Positions 46,477 through 54,208 of a stretch of DNA of 64,000 bases are shown in pieces (the stretch's first letter is position 1; each line of letters opens with the position of its first letter). Where the stretch lies: assembly GCA_047606825.1 (NCBI GenBank), contig JASGDY010000060.1, forward strand, positions 1 through 64,000. The letters are read 5' to 3'. The position numbers and the translations under genes are program-made. The stretch comes from Rhizosphaericola sp047606825. Lineage in GTDB: Bacteria; Bacteroidota; Bacteroidia; Chitinophagales; Chitinophagaceae. Below the pieces are notes generated by a model. It did no database searches and had not been told where the DNA came from. It saw only the letters and a list, made by a program, of their open reading frames with translations.

Positions 46477-46626
46477 AATATTTGTTTTAACAATTATTGT
46501 TTCGGTTGTAAAGTTACTTAGATTTTTGCCATACCAACAAAAAAAGTTGAAAAAAGTTTGGGAGTAAGCTGGTACCTATTGGCTATTTGAAATTAACTAA
46601 AGGGCCATAACCAACCGCTATTTACC

Positions 46627-46656
46627 CTATTGGTCGGTGAGGACACCGACCAATAG
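46627..46656. repeat. GGTG-N4-CACC hairpin, copy 3
   Basis: A perfect 13-bp stem, CTATTGGTCGGTG / CACCGACCAATAG, around AGGA, followed by ATAAAAAAGG. The inner part and the trailing ATAGATAAAA match the copies at 4239 and 51420. Confidence 0.85.
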
Positions 46657-46671
46657 ATAAAAAAGGAACAT

Positions 46672-46749
46672 CTCCTCGTCATTCCTGCGTAGGCAGGAAT
46701 CTGATTATATAATACAGGAGATTCCTACCTACGCAGGAATGACGAGGAG
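46672..46749. repeat. Long ATTCC inverted repeat, copy 3
   Basis: Arms of 31 nt (46672-46702 and 46719-46749) pair with one mismatch around a 16-nt loop. Each arm holds ATTCCTGCGTAGGCAGGAAT, the T-for-C variant of the 4348 element, with matching changes on both sides of the palindrome. It sits 16 bp from a GGTG-N4-CACC hairpin, the same pairing of elements as at 4.2-4.4 kb. The remaining gap 46477-46841 shows no gene. Confidence 0.85.
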
Positions 46750-46841
46750 GTCCCTATCGTTTATATGCGTGTCCAATTTCATTATTTTACCTCTTGCTAA
46801 GTATAAAAACCAATCGCTATTTTCCTTAACTTTAATTTTCA

Positions 46842-48179
46842 ATGACAAAAGAGTATTCGTTTAAATACGGGAACAACAAAGGCGGTTTTTATTTCTTGAC
46901 GGGGCTTTTCGTGTGTCCATTCGTAGGCATTTTTTCCACTGTTTTTTTGTCAAAATACGTTTCGTGGATTGGCTGGTTGGGGATTCCGTTGATGCTTGCC
47001 GGGATGGTTTACAGCTTCGTTCTTTTTTCGAGGAAAAACAGTTCTACGGACACCATCACGATGGACGACGAAGGATTTACGTCCAAGGATTATGGTCGCG
47101 TGCTGTATGCGGAAATAGAGAGCATCCCGCCGTTTAACTTCATGCAGGCACCGCCGCCGTCGATGCGCATCCGCCTCAAAAACGGAAAGAAATTGATGTG
47201 GGCACTTAACGGTAACGCGCCGGGCGCCAAAGCACAGGCCGATGCGGCGATATTTGCGACGTTCCGCGACCAATTGTTGGTGCAGCTTAAAAAATTGCCT
47301 ACCGCAACGGCAAACCTTGCCCATACGCCCACAATACAACAACCTGTCGAACAGCCAACCGTCGTCCAACAACTCGAACGACAGAAAAAACGCGACTACA
47401 AATACGTCGCGATTCCCGTTTCGCTGGCTTTTGCGATATTGGCTTTTGCACGTACCTGCGGCACCGATTTTATCAAGCAAAAAAGAGCCAAGGACATGGA
47501 CAGGATTCGCGAAGGATTTGTAATGCTCGCAAAAGATTATCAAGACAGCATCGAACTATCACGAAAGTCGATAAAAAAGTACACGAAAAATCTCGGGTCA
47601 GCTTATCTCTGTTCCAACGATCCGGAGGCATCCGCCCAGTTGCTGCCCGACATCCCGACCGACCCATTGGCTTCGATGTCGCGCGTCAAAGTCCTCAGGC
47701 TGGACAGAGAAATAGATTCGAAAACGCTGAAATCCTTGATAAAAACGCCGGAAAATTTTTCCTACCAAATCGTCGTCAATAATGCGGCGGCCAAGGCCAT
47801 CGTGCCTTTGCGTAAAAGTATTTTTGCAGAGGACGATTCGACACTTGCCAACGTGTTTTTTGCCGTGTACAATCCCGACGAAACACTGAACAGCCGAAAA
47901 AACAGCCGCGACACGACGTTCCGGCCCATCAATTACAGCACGTCCATCCAACTGCCCAAACAAAAAACCATAACGAAAACAGTCCTAAAAAACATGGATT
48001 TTGCATCCATCCGTTCCGTAATGAAACAGTACAGGGGCACGACGTTCTATATGGCAGCAATGGAAAAAGACAACATAGATGCCATACAATTTGCCCAAAT
48101 AAAGGCCTTGGTGATGCAGGATTTTCAGTCGTATGGTATTGATACTGTTGGTTTTAGAACACAAACGTGGAATGAATAA
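46842..48179 (+). CDS. Membrane protein of unknown function
   Basis: A 445-aa protein I do not recognise. Two membrane helices lie near 16-38 and 42-62, followed by a strand-rich segment (about 70-155, TITMDDEGFTSKDYGRVLYAEIESI and MRIRLKNGKKLMWALNGN) that resembles a PH-like domain, a Gln/Pro-rich linker, a third hydrophobic segment (about 183-202, YVAIPVSLAFAILAFAR) and a C-terminal soluble domain with FSYQIVVNNAAAKAIVPLRKSIF. The general plan is like that of the gene at 4524. It converges with zapA. No function can be assigned. Confidence 0.55.
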   Translation: MTKEYSFKYGNNKGGFYFLTGLFVCPFVGIFSTVFLSKYVSWIGWLGIPLMLAGMVYSFVLFSRKNSSTDTITMDDEGFTSKDYGRVLYAEIESIPPFNFMQAPPPSMRIRLKNGKKLMWALNGNAPGAKAQADAAIFATFRDQLLVQLKKLPTATANLAHTPTIQQPVEQPTVVQQLERQKKRDYKYVAIPVSLAFAILAFARTCGTDFIKQKRAKDMDRIREGFVMLAKDYQDSIELSRKSIKKYTKNLGSAYLCSNDPEASAQLLPDIPTDPLASMSRVKVLRLDREIDSKTLKSLIKTPENFSYQIVVNNAAAKAIVPLRKSIFAEDDSTLANVFFAVYNPDETLNSRKNSRDTTFRPINYSTSIQLPKQKTITKTVLKNMDFASIRSVMKQYRGTTFYMAAMEKDNIDAIQFAQIKALVMQDFQSYGIDTVGFRTQTWNE

Positions 48180-48188
48180 AGTGAAGCG

Positions 48189-48482
48189 TTACTCCTCTTC
48201 CAACAGTTTGTCGAGCATATTGTTCCAGCTGTTGAGTTTCTGTTCCGTTTCCTGTTCCTTGATATGGAAATCTCCCGTCAGGTTCTGTTCCGTGGCAAAA
48301 TAAAGGAGTGCCATGGACACATAGTCCTGCATGTCCTTTCCGGCAAAATTGGTCTTGAACTCCACGATTTTTTCGTTCAGGAAATGTATTGTCTTGCGCA
48401 CCAGTTCCTCGTCCTTACGTGCAATCTTTACGCGATAGGTACGGTCGCCGACAACGAGATTTACGGGGATTTTTTCTTCCAT
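48189..48482 (-). CDS. zapA: Cell division protein ZapA
   Basis: ZapA binds FtsZ and helps bundle its filaments at the division site. This 97-aa protein matches in size and plan: an N-terminal beta part (KIPVNLVVGDRTYRVKIARKDEELVRKT), then a helical segment (FLNEKIVEFKTNFAGKDMQDYVSMALLYFATE) and a C-terminal coiled coil. The ATG at 48482 is preferred to the TTG two codons upstream. It lies downstream of a small conserved gene on the same strand. Confidence 0.85.
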   Translation of the reverse strand: MEEKIPVNLVVGDRTYRVKIARKDEELVRKTIHFLNEKIVEFKTNFAGKDMQDYVSMALLYFATEQNLTGDFHIKEQETEQKLNSWNNMLDKLLEEE

Positions 48483-48585
48483 GGGCAAGTTTTTGATTTG
48501 GTGATTTGATAATTGACCTCACTGCGAAACCTAGTCCTTATTGTTCTACATCCAACTGACGACTGGCCTCTGATTACCGACCACC

Positions 48586-48933
48586 CTAGAATCCTTCTTG
48601 CTCAAAGTAAAACAGGATATGGTCTCTCAGGAAGTTTTCCTGTTGGGGCAGCGGCATGTCGGGCAAGGCTTTCAACTGTGTGAAATGCGGCCATCCATCC
48701 TCGTCGTAATGGTCCAGCGCATAATAACCGCTCGGCATCAATACCGTACAGACGGCGACATGCATCAAGTCCTGCTTCTGTTCTTTAGTGATTGTGTCCG
48801 TCGTCATGCCGGTTTCCTGGATACCTATCAAAAACAATACCGCATCGAGGTCCGGCTTTTTGCCAAACCGTTCCACCAGTTTGGCTTCCAGCGTCCACCA
48901 TCTTTCCTGCAAATCGTCCTGTGCCATCATCAT
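48586..48933 (-). CDS. Small cytoplasmic protein of unknown function
   Basis: A 115-aa soluble protein with no recognised family: DLQERWWTLEAKLVERFGKKPDLDAVLFLIGIQETGMT, then KEQKQDLMHVAVCTVLMPSGYYALDHYDEDGWPHF, and a C-terminus ending LRDHILFYFEQEGF. Sequence conservation is suggested by its regular, charged-aromatic make-up and normal codon use. The start could be any of the first three Met codons. It is 103 bp upstream of zapA on the same strand and may share its transcript. Confidence 0.7.
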   Translation of the reverse strand: MMMAQDDLQERWWTLEAKLVERFGKKPDLDAVLFLIGIQETGMTTDTITKEQKQDLMHVAVCTVLMPSGYYALDHYDEDGWPHFTQLKALPDMPLPQQENFLRDHILFYFEQEGF

Positions 48934-49028
48934 GTGCGCAAAGATAGGGGGGATGAGTGGAAAGTGGATGTGGGGCGTTGAAAGGGGCGCATTTCAAATT
49001 TTCGCTTTTGGGAGAATACGATGGTCGG

Positions 49029-49072
49029 TGGAGACACCAACCTCTAGTGGTTCTACTGGCGCGGTGTCTCCA
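49029..49072. repeat. GGTG-GAGA-CACC repeat pair
   Basis: GGTGGAGACACC (49027-49038) is a copy of the GGTG-N4-CACC core, and its arm TGGAGACACC (49029-49038) is perfectly complementary to GGTGTCTCCA (49063-49072), so either a small or a larger hairpin could form. It lies between divergent genes upstream of serS. Confidence 0.6.
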
Positions 49073-49198
49073 TCCGCCAGCAAAAATTTGAAATGCATCT
49101 GTTGAAAGTGATTTTCCTTTTTTCTTTCGACATCTTTTGTTAAGACGATTGTCCCTGTTTCACTTTCAACTTTCCACTCTGCACTTCCAACTGTTAAT

Positions 49199-49206
49199 TA
49201 TCTTTG
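49199..49206 (+). promoter_or_regulatory. -7 promoter element of serS
   Basis: TATCTTTG fits the Bacteroidota -7 consensus TAnnTTTG exactly and is 20 nt before the serS start. The tract upstream (CACTTTCAACTTTCCACTC) belongs to the pyrimidine-rich family. A clean -33 TTTG is not seen. Confidence 0.55.
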
Positions 49207-49226
49207 CGCAAAATTTTTTTGGAAAA

Positions 49227-50504
49227 ATGTTACAATTAAATGTGTTGCGTCAAAACCCGGAATGGGTCAGGGAACGTTTGACGGTCAGAAATTTCACACA
49301 GACGACGTTGGTCGATGAGATCATCGCGCTCGACGACCAGCGTAAAAACCTCCAATTGCAGTTCGACACGGCACAATCCAAAATAAACACGGCCTCCAAG
49401 TCCATAGGGCAGCTCATGGCTCAAGGAAAAAAAGAAGCAGCAGAAACACTGAAAACCGAAGTCGCGGAACTCAAACCCCAACTCGATCCCATCAAGGAAA
49501 AAATGGCAGCGACGGAACAGGAACTGCACGACAAGCTCGTCTTGCTGCCCAACCTGCCTTACCATCTCGTCAAACCCGGCAAGTCCGCCGAGGACAACGA
49601 AATCATCAAAACTGGCGGCATCGTTCCTACTCTGCCGACAAACGCTTTGCCGCACTGGGACTTGATCAATGAATACAATCTGATCGATTTCGAAACGGGT
49701 GCCAAAATAACTGGGCGTGGATTTGCGTTGTACACCGGCAAAGGTGCCAGACTGCAACGCGCCATGAGCAATTATTTCCTTGATTTCAACACGGATGCGG
49801 GTTATTTTGAATACATCCCTCCCTACATGGTCAACGAAGCCTCAGCATACAGCACTGGTCAATTGCCGGACAAGGAAGGACAGATGTACTTGGCTACGGC
49901 AGACAATTTTTACCTGATACCGACAGCCGAAGTACCAGTGACCAATATCTACCGCGACACGATATTGAAGACATCCGATTTTCCCGTCAAGATGACGGCT
50001 TACTCACATTGTTTCAGGCGCGAAGCGGGAAGCTTCGGCAAAGACGTGCGCGGCCTTAATCGTGTCCATGAATTTGAAAAAGTGGAAATCATCCAGATTG
50101 TCCATCCCGACAAAAGCTACGAAGCATTGGACGAAATGGTCGCGCATGTGGAAAAACTTATCCAGTCGCTGGAACTGCCCTACCGAATATTGCGCCTGTG
50201 CGGCGGCGACATGGGATTTACAAGTGCCATCACATACGATTTTGAAGTGTACAGCGAGGCACAGGATCGCTGGCTGGAAGTGAGCAGCGTAAGCAATTTT
50301 GAAACGTTCCAGGCCAACCGCCTCAAATGCCGTTTCAAGAACGAGGATGGCAAAACCCAACTGGCACATACGCTCAACGGTAGTGCGCTTGCTTTACCGC
50401 GCATATTGGCAGCCTTGCTGGAAAACAACCAAACGGAAAACAGCATCAAGATTCCAAAGGTATTGCAACCTTATTTCGGTGCGGAAGCAATCGTGAAGCC
50501 GTAG
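49227..50504 (+). CDS. serS: Seryl-tRNA synthetase
   Basis: Charges tRNA-Ser (and tRNA-Sec where present) with serine. The 425-aa class II enzyme has the N-terminal antiparallel coiled-coil arm that grips the tRNA (about 30-105), then the catalytic core with the Ser-specific TAEVPVTNIYRD, motif 2 in HCFRREAGSFGKDVRGLNRVHEFEKVE, and motif 3 in LNGSALALPRILAALLEN. The ATG at 49227 (MLQLNVLRQNPEWVRERL) is the standard start; the frame stays open upstream but into the pyrimidine-rich tract. It is transcribed alone as far as can be seen. Confidence 0.97.
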   Translation: MLQLNVLRQNPEWVRERLTVRNFTQTTLVDEIIALDDQRKNLQLQFDTAQSKINTASKSIGQLMAQGKKEAAETLKTEVAELKPQLDPIKEKMAATEQELHDKLVLLPNLPYHLVKPGKSAEDNEIIKTGGIVPTLPTNALPHWDLINEYNLIDFETGAKITGRGFALYTGKGARLQRAMSNYFLDFNTDAGYFEYIPPYMVNEASAYSTGQLPDKEGQMYLATADNFYLIPTAEVPVTNIYRDTILKTSDFPVKMTAYSHCFRREAGSFGKDVRGLNRVHEFEKVEIIQIVHPDKSYEALDEMVAHVEKLIQSLELPYRILRLCGGDMGFTSAITYDFEVYSEAQDRWLEVSSVSNFETFQANRLKCRFKNEDGKTQLAHTLNGSALALPRILAALLENNQTENSIKIPKVLQPYFGAEAIVKP

Positions 50505-50572
50505 TTTCCGATTTTATCGATTGTATGTGGCGCATAATATAACGTTGGTTCATTGTAAAAAGGAAATACAGG

Positions 50573-51340
50573 ATGGCAAACAACAGCACGACAAGATTCA
50601 GCGACCGCGTGGAAAATTATGTCAAATACCGCCCAAGCTACCCAGAAAGAATCATTGCTTTTTTACAAAAAGCGTATGACCTCACGACCGACAAAACAAT
50701 TGCCGACATCGGTTCTGGAACGGGCATCTCGAGTAAATTGTTTTTGGATAACGGATATACGGTTATAGGCGTGGAGCCTAACAAAGAAATGCGCGACAAA
50801 TCTAACGAAATCCTGCGAGCCCATTCCAGATTTTCAACCGTGGGCGGGACTGCGGAGAATACTCTGCTGACCGACCGTTCAGTGGACGCAATCATTGCAG
50901 GACAGGCGTTCCACTGGTTTGACCGCAGCAAGTGCAAGCCGGAGTTTATACGTATTTTGAAACCTGGCGGTTTGCTTGCATTAATCTGGAACGAACGACG
51001 TGAGGATTCGGATTTTGAAAAGGAATATGATTTGCTGATAAAGAAACATGCCATTGATTATGTCGCGGTAGACCATAGAAACATCCATGACACGGACATT
51101 CAGGCATTCTGCGAGCCTTTTTCCGTCCAATTGGAAATTTTTCCTAACCATCAGCTATTTGATTTCAACGGATTGAAAGGTCGATTGCTTTCGTCTTCCT
51201 ACATGCCTACCGAAACACAAAAAGGGTTTCCGGAAATGCTTGAAGACCTTCAAAAGCTTTATCAGAAATACCAAAACGACAATCGGATTATTATCTCTTA
51301 CACCACGAAAGTCTATGTGTCCGTGTTTGCAAAAAGTTGA
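50573..51340 (+). CDS. Class I SAM-dependent methyltransferase
   Basis: A 255-aa methyltransferase with motif I IADIGSGTGISSKLFLDNGY, the acidic motif II residue in VIGVEPNKEM, a DAIIAGQAFHWFD motif IV, and KPGGLLALIWNERRED. The AFHWFD motif places it with the Methyltransf_11-type small-molecule or lipid methyltransferases; the substrate is not predictable. It is 68 bp downstream of serS in the same direction, possibly co-transcribed, and converges with asd. Confidence 0.88.
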   Translation: MANNSTTRFSDRVENYVKYRPSYPERIIAFLQKAYDLTTDKTIADIGSGTGISSKLFLDNGYTVIGVEPNKEMRDKSNEILRAHSRFSTVGGTAENTLLTDRSVDAIIAGQAFHWFDRSKCKPEFIRILKPGGLLALIWNERREDSDFEKEYDLLIKKHAIDYVAVDHRNIHDTDIQAFCEPFSVQLEIFPNHQLFDFNGLKGRLLSSSYMPTETQKGFPEMLEDLQKLYQKYQNDNRIIISYTTKVYVSVFAKS

Positions 51341-51419
51341 TGGGTTTTCCTAGCACTTTTTTTGCGCTAGCAACAAGCTGGAAGCTGCGTATTTCTTTTC
51401 CGCCGAACAGCCTTTATTG

Positions 51420-51447
51420 TATCGGTCGATGAGGACTCCGACCGATA
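51420..51447. repeat. GGTG-type hairpin, copy 4
   Basis: TATCGGTCG pairs with CGACCGATA over 9 bp; the inner GATGAGGACTC is a degenerate version of GGTGAGGACACC. It is followed by TAGATAAAAAG, the same tail as in the 4239 and 46627 copies. Confidence 0.75.
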
Positions 51448-51453
51448 GATAAA

Positions 51454-51482
51454 AAGGCGACCGCAATTGTTGCAGTCGCCTT
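51454..51482 (-). terminator. Terminator of asd
   Basis: AAGGCGAC-C-GCAA and TTGC-A-GTCGCCTT form a stem of 12 pairs with one mismatch around TTG. Read on the minus strand it runs into TTTTTATC, as expected for the end of asd, 43 nt after its stop. Confidence 0.75.
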
Positions 51483-51524
51483 GATTATTGCTGTTCCGTG
51501 AGTGCTAAATTCCGAGTTCTAGCT

Positions 51525-52520
51525 TCACTTAATCAATCCCTTTTCTGCCAGATATTCGGCAATCTGTACGGCGTTGGTCGCCGCACCTTTGCGGATATTG
51601 TCGCTTACGATCCACATATTGAGGGTATTGGGCTGGGACTCGTCGCGGCGTAGGCGTCCGACAAATACCTCGTCTTTTTCATAGGCGTTGATAGGCATCG
51701 GGTAGACGTTGTTTTTCACGTCGTCTTCCAATACGACACCCGGCGCGCTTGCCAGCAGTTGGCGTACCTCATCGAGGTCAAAATCTTTTTTAAACTCGAC
51801 ATTGACCGACTCGCTGTGTCCGCCGGTAACCGGTACGCGCACGGTCGTTGCCGTCACCGCGATATTGTCGTCGCGCAGGATTTTCTTGGTCTCGTTGACC
51901 ATTTTCATCTCTTCCTTGGTATAGCCGTTGTCGAGGAACACGTCGATATGCGGCAATATGTTCCGGTCAATCCGGTGTGCATAGGCAGGATTGGCAGACT
52001 TGCCGCCGTTACGTTCCGCTTCCAGTTGGTCCACGCCTTTCTTACCCGAGCCGGAAACGCTTTGGTACGTGCTTACCACGATGCGTTTGATACCGTATTT
52101 TTTGAACAAAGGATTGAGCGCGACGACCATCTGTATAGTAGAGCAGTTGGGATTGGCGATGATTTTGTCTTCGGGTGTCAGATCATCGGCGTTGATTTCG
52201 GGGACGACCAGTTTTTTGGTCGGGTCCATGCGCCATGCCGAAGAATTGTCCACGACGGTCACGCCGGCTTCGGCAAACTTGGGCGCCCATTCCTTGGACG
52301 TATCGCCCCCTGCGGAGAATATGGCAACGGCGGGCTTGGCGGCAATCGCATCTTCCATGCTTACCACCTTGAATTTCTTACCCTTGAACACGATTTCCTT
52401 TCCTACGGATTTTTCCGAAGCGACGGGGAACAGCTCGGCCACTGGAAAATTGCGCTCTTCCAGCACTTGTAACATTTTGGAACCTACCAGTCCGGTAGCA
52501 CCGACTACGGCTACTTTCAT
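51525..52520 (-). CDS. asd: Aspartate-semialdehyde dehydrogenase
   Basis: Reduces aspartyl phosphate to aspartate semialdehyde, the branch point to lysine, threonine, methionine, isoleucine and the diaminopimelate of the cell wall. The 331-aa protein has the NADP loop GATGLVGS (7-14), the active-site Cys C126 in NPNCSTIQ, and the downstream SGSGKKGVDQL and VPVTGGHSESV with the catalytic His. Length is normal. Its 5' region carries a promoter, a short leader peptide and a terminator that together look like an attenuator (separate entries), so its expression is probably tuned to the supply of aspartate-family amino acids. Confidence 0.96.
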   Translation of the reverse strand: MKVAVVGATGLVGSKMLQVLEERNFPVAELFPVASEKSVGKEIVFKGKKFKVVSMEDAIAAKPAVAIFSAGGDTSKEWAPKFAEAGVTVVDNSSAWRMDPTKKLVVPEINADDLTPEDKIIANPNCSTIQMVVALNPLFKKYGIKRIVVSTYQSVSGSGKKGVDQLEAERNGGKSANPAYAHRIDRNILPHIDVFLDNGYTKEEMKMVNETKKILRDDNIAVTATTVRVPVTGGHSESVNVEFKKDFDLDEVRQLLASAPGVVLEDDVKNNVYPMPINAYEKDEVFVGRLRRDESQPNTLNMWIVSDNIRKGAATNAVQIAEYLAEKGLIK

Positions 52521-52560
52521 TTGTTGTTTTTTTTTGTTTTTACAATATTTGGTTGATGCG

Positions 52561-52590
52561 AAAAAAAAGCCTCCCGTTACCGGAAGGCTT
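52561..52590 (-). terminator. Attenuator terminator in the asd leader
   Basis: Read on the minus strand: AAGCCUUCCG, loop GUAA, CGGGAGGCUU, then a run of eight U. The stem has ten pairs with one U-G wobble and the loop is a stable GNRA tetraloop. It lies 40 nt before the asd start and 42 nt after the leader peptide stop codon. Its left arm (CCUUCCGG, 52587 to 52580) can instead pair with CUGGAAGG in the last codons of the leader peptide (52643 to 52636), an eight-pair antiterminator. Confidence 0.85.
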
Positions 52591-52632
52591 GATTCTTTCT
52601 ATATTTTTTGAATTACACATACAGCGAGAACG

Positions 52633-52686
52633 TCACCTTCCAGAGGAGAACATCTTCTTGTGCTTTATGGTAATAATTGCTTTCAT
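52633..52686 (-). CDS. Putative leader peptide of asd attenuator
   Basis: A 17-codon open frame, MKAIITIKHKKMFSSGR, ending in TGA. Of its first twelve residues, three are Ile, one Thr, four Lys and two Met, all products of the pathway that asd serves. The predicted start of transcription is only a few bases upstream of its ATG. If charged tRNA is scarce, a ribosome stalled in the Ile-Thr-Lys-Met part leaves CUGGAAGG free to pair with the terminator arm, allowing read-through; a ribosome reaching the stop codon covers CUGGAAGG and the terminator forms. This is inference from sequence and from the known logic of thr, ilv and similar leaders. That the peptide is translated is unproven. Confidence 0.7.
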   Translation of the reverse strand: MKAIITIKHKKMFSSGR

Positions 52687-52696
52687 TTTCGATTTG

Positions 52697-52727
52697 CGAA
52701 TATATAGATAATTATATTTTCATCAAA
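52697..52727 (-). promoter_or_regulatory. Promoter of the asd leader
   Basis: On the minus strand TTTG (52724-52727) is followed after exactly 19 nt by TATATTCG (52697-52704), one change from TAnnTTTG. Both spacing and sequence fit the Bacteroidota primary-sigma promoter. The leader ATG begins 10 nt after the -7 element. Confidence 0.7.
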
Positions 52728-52804
52728 TTATTTTTTCCGGTTTCGAACAAGACCATATCTTTGTGTAAGCAATCAGAACTTGTTTATAAAATCAAAACTT
52801 ACTA

Positions 52805-54153
52805 ATGGTTATCGCTAAAAAGCTAATTTACTTAGGTGCATGCACTTTATTTTGTTATTCATGTCAGAAAAATATAGAAAGCTCTTCCCAGATAAATGTA
52901 ATAGAAGATCTAAATCTATCCATAGATACTGTAACTCTCTCTATCGCCAAGAGTGTTGCGTCTGATATGTTGAACAGATTGTCTACAAATGAAGTTAAAA
53001 ACAGTAAGTGTCCTCTGGTGGAAACGGAATACTTATGAGTGCTTCAGTTGGAAATCCACAGTCCGTGAAAAGTTTATTTTCCAATCCCATTTTGTCAACC
53101 CTTACACTAAGAGATACCAACAATTATCCTATGGTTCATGTTATCAATTATAAGGATAGTGGGTTTGCTTTAATATCTGGTAACAAAAACAGCTTTCCTG
53201 TTCTTGGCTATTCAGAACACGGCATTTTTAATATAGACAGTTTACCTCCTGGTTTTAGCTGTTGGCTGTCCGATAAATTATATCAAACTGAATTTTCTAG
53301 AAAAAACATAACCAATAGGACTATACTATACAATGCTTTATGGAATGAATATGAAAGTTCCCTTTCTGGTTCCGATGATTCAGTAAACGAAGATGATACA
53401 GAAGATCACGATGGTCATAGTTTCGATGTACCCGAGTCGGATGGCGGATTTGGGAATGCAACCACAACTACTGTTTTAAAGAGAAAATATCCTGCAAGTA
53501 ATTTTATAGAAACAGCTATGTGGAATCAACAAGGAGGTGCAAATAACGATGGATATAGATTCAATTCCTTTACTCCATTAATCGATGGTAAACAAACCCT
53601 TGTCGGTTGTGTTCCTTTAGCTGGAGGAATTGCTATGCGTTATTGGAAATGGCCTTCCTCATTTAACTGGGACGACATGCCTATCGACAATACAGCGTCT
53701 TATTATACCGCTATGTTGTTAGGACCAAGTAATTTAGGTAATCTACCTAATATAGAATATGGATTAGCAAGTGGCAATGGAACGCTTGCAGACGTTTCGG
53801 AATTAAGAAACGTGTTGGTAAACAGATACAATTATTCTTCGGATGCGGTCTATGAAGACATAAACAATGAAGATATAATGTCTGACTTAAGTAAAAATTA
53901 CATTGTAATAATGAATGGTTGGAAAGTGCGAATTCATCCAACACTATTTCGTCATACAAGCTATCAAGATGGACATTGCTGGATAGTTGACGCAGGAGAA
54001 GAATTTAAAACGTATATCGGAGATGCCACCCCCTTTTTGACATATACCTATCACATGAATTGGGGTTGGGGAGGGGCTCTTAATGGATGGTTTAACATGG
54101 ATTCAGATTATGGAAATGTATCAATAGCTAATAACATCTCAATACCAATATAA
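52805..54153 (+). pseudogene. C10 family (streptopain-like) cysteine protease, frameshifted
   Basis: A C10 peptidase precursor in two frames. Frame one (from ATG 52805) gives a lipoprotein-type leader (CTLFCYSCQKN) and the first helix of the Spi_C10-like propeptide (DTVTLSIAKSVASDMLNRL), then stops at 53036. Frame two, from 53008, continues the propeptide (MVHVINYKDSGFALISG, FPVLGYSEHG) and the protease with Cys in LVGCVPLAGGIAMRYW (codon at 53608) and His in DGHCWIVDAG (codon at 53974), then HMNWGWGGALNGWF. One base missing near 53008 (AAGGTG read as AAGTG) would restore a single frame of about 448 codons. The protease part might still start at GTG 53008 or ATG 53035, but without export signal. 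Visibly AT-rich compared with asd. Confidence 0.75.
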
Positions 54154-54208
54154 CATTCATATCATTGCACACCTGCATCCAAATTATTAAATTATAAATA
54201 TTAATTCT

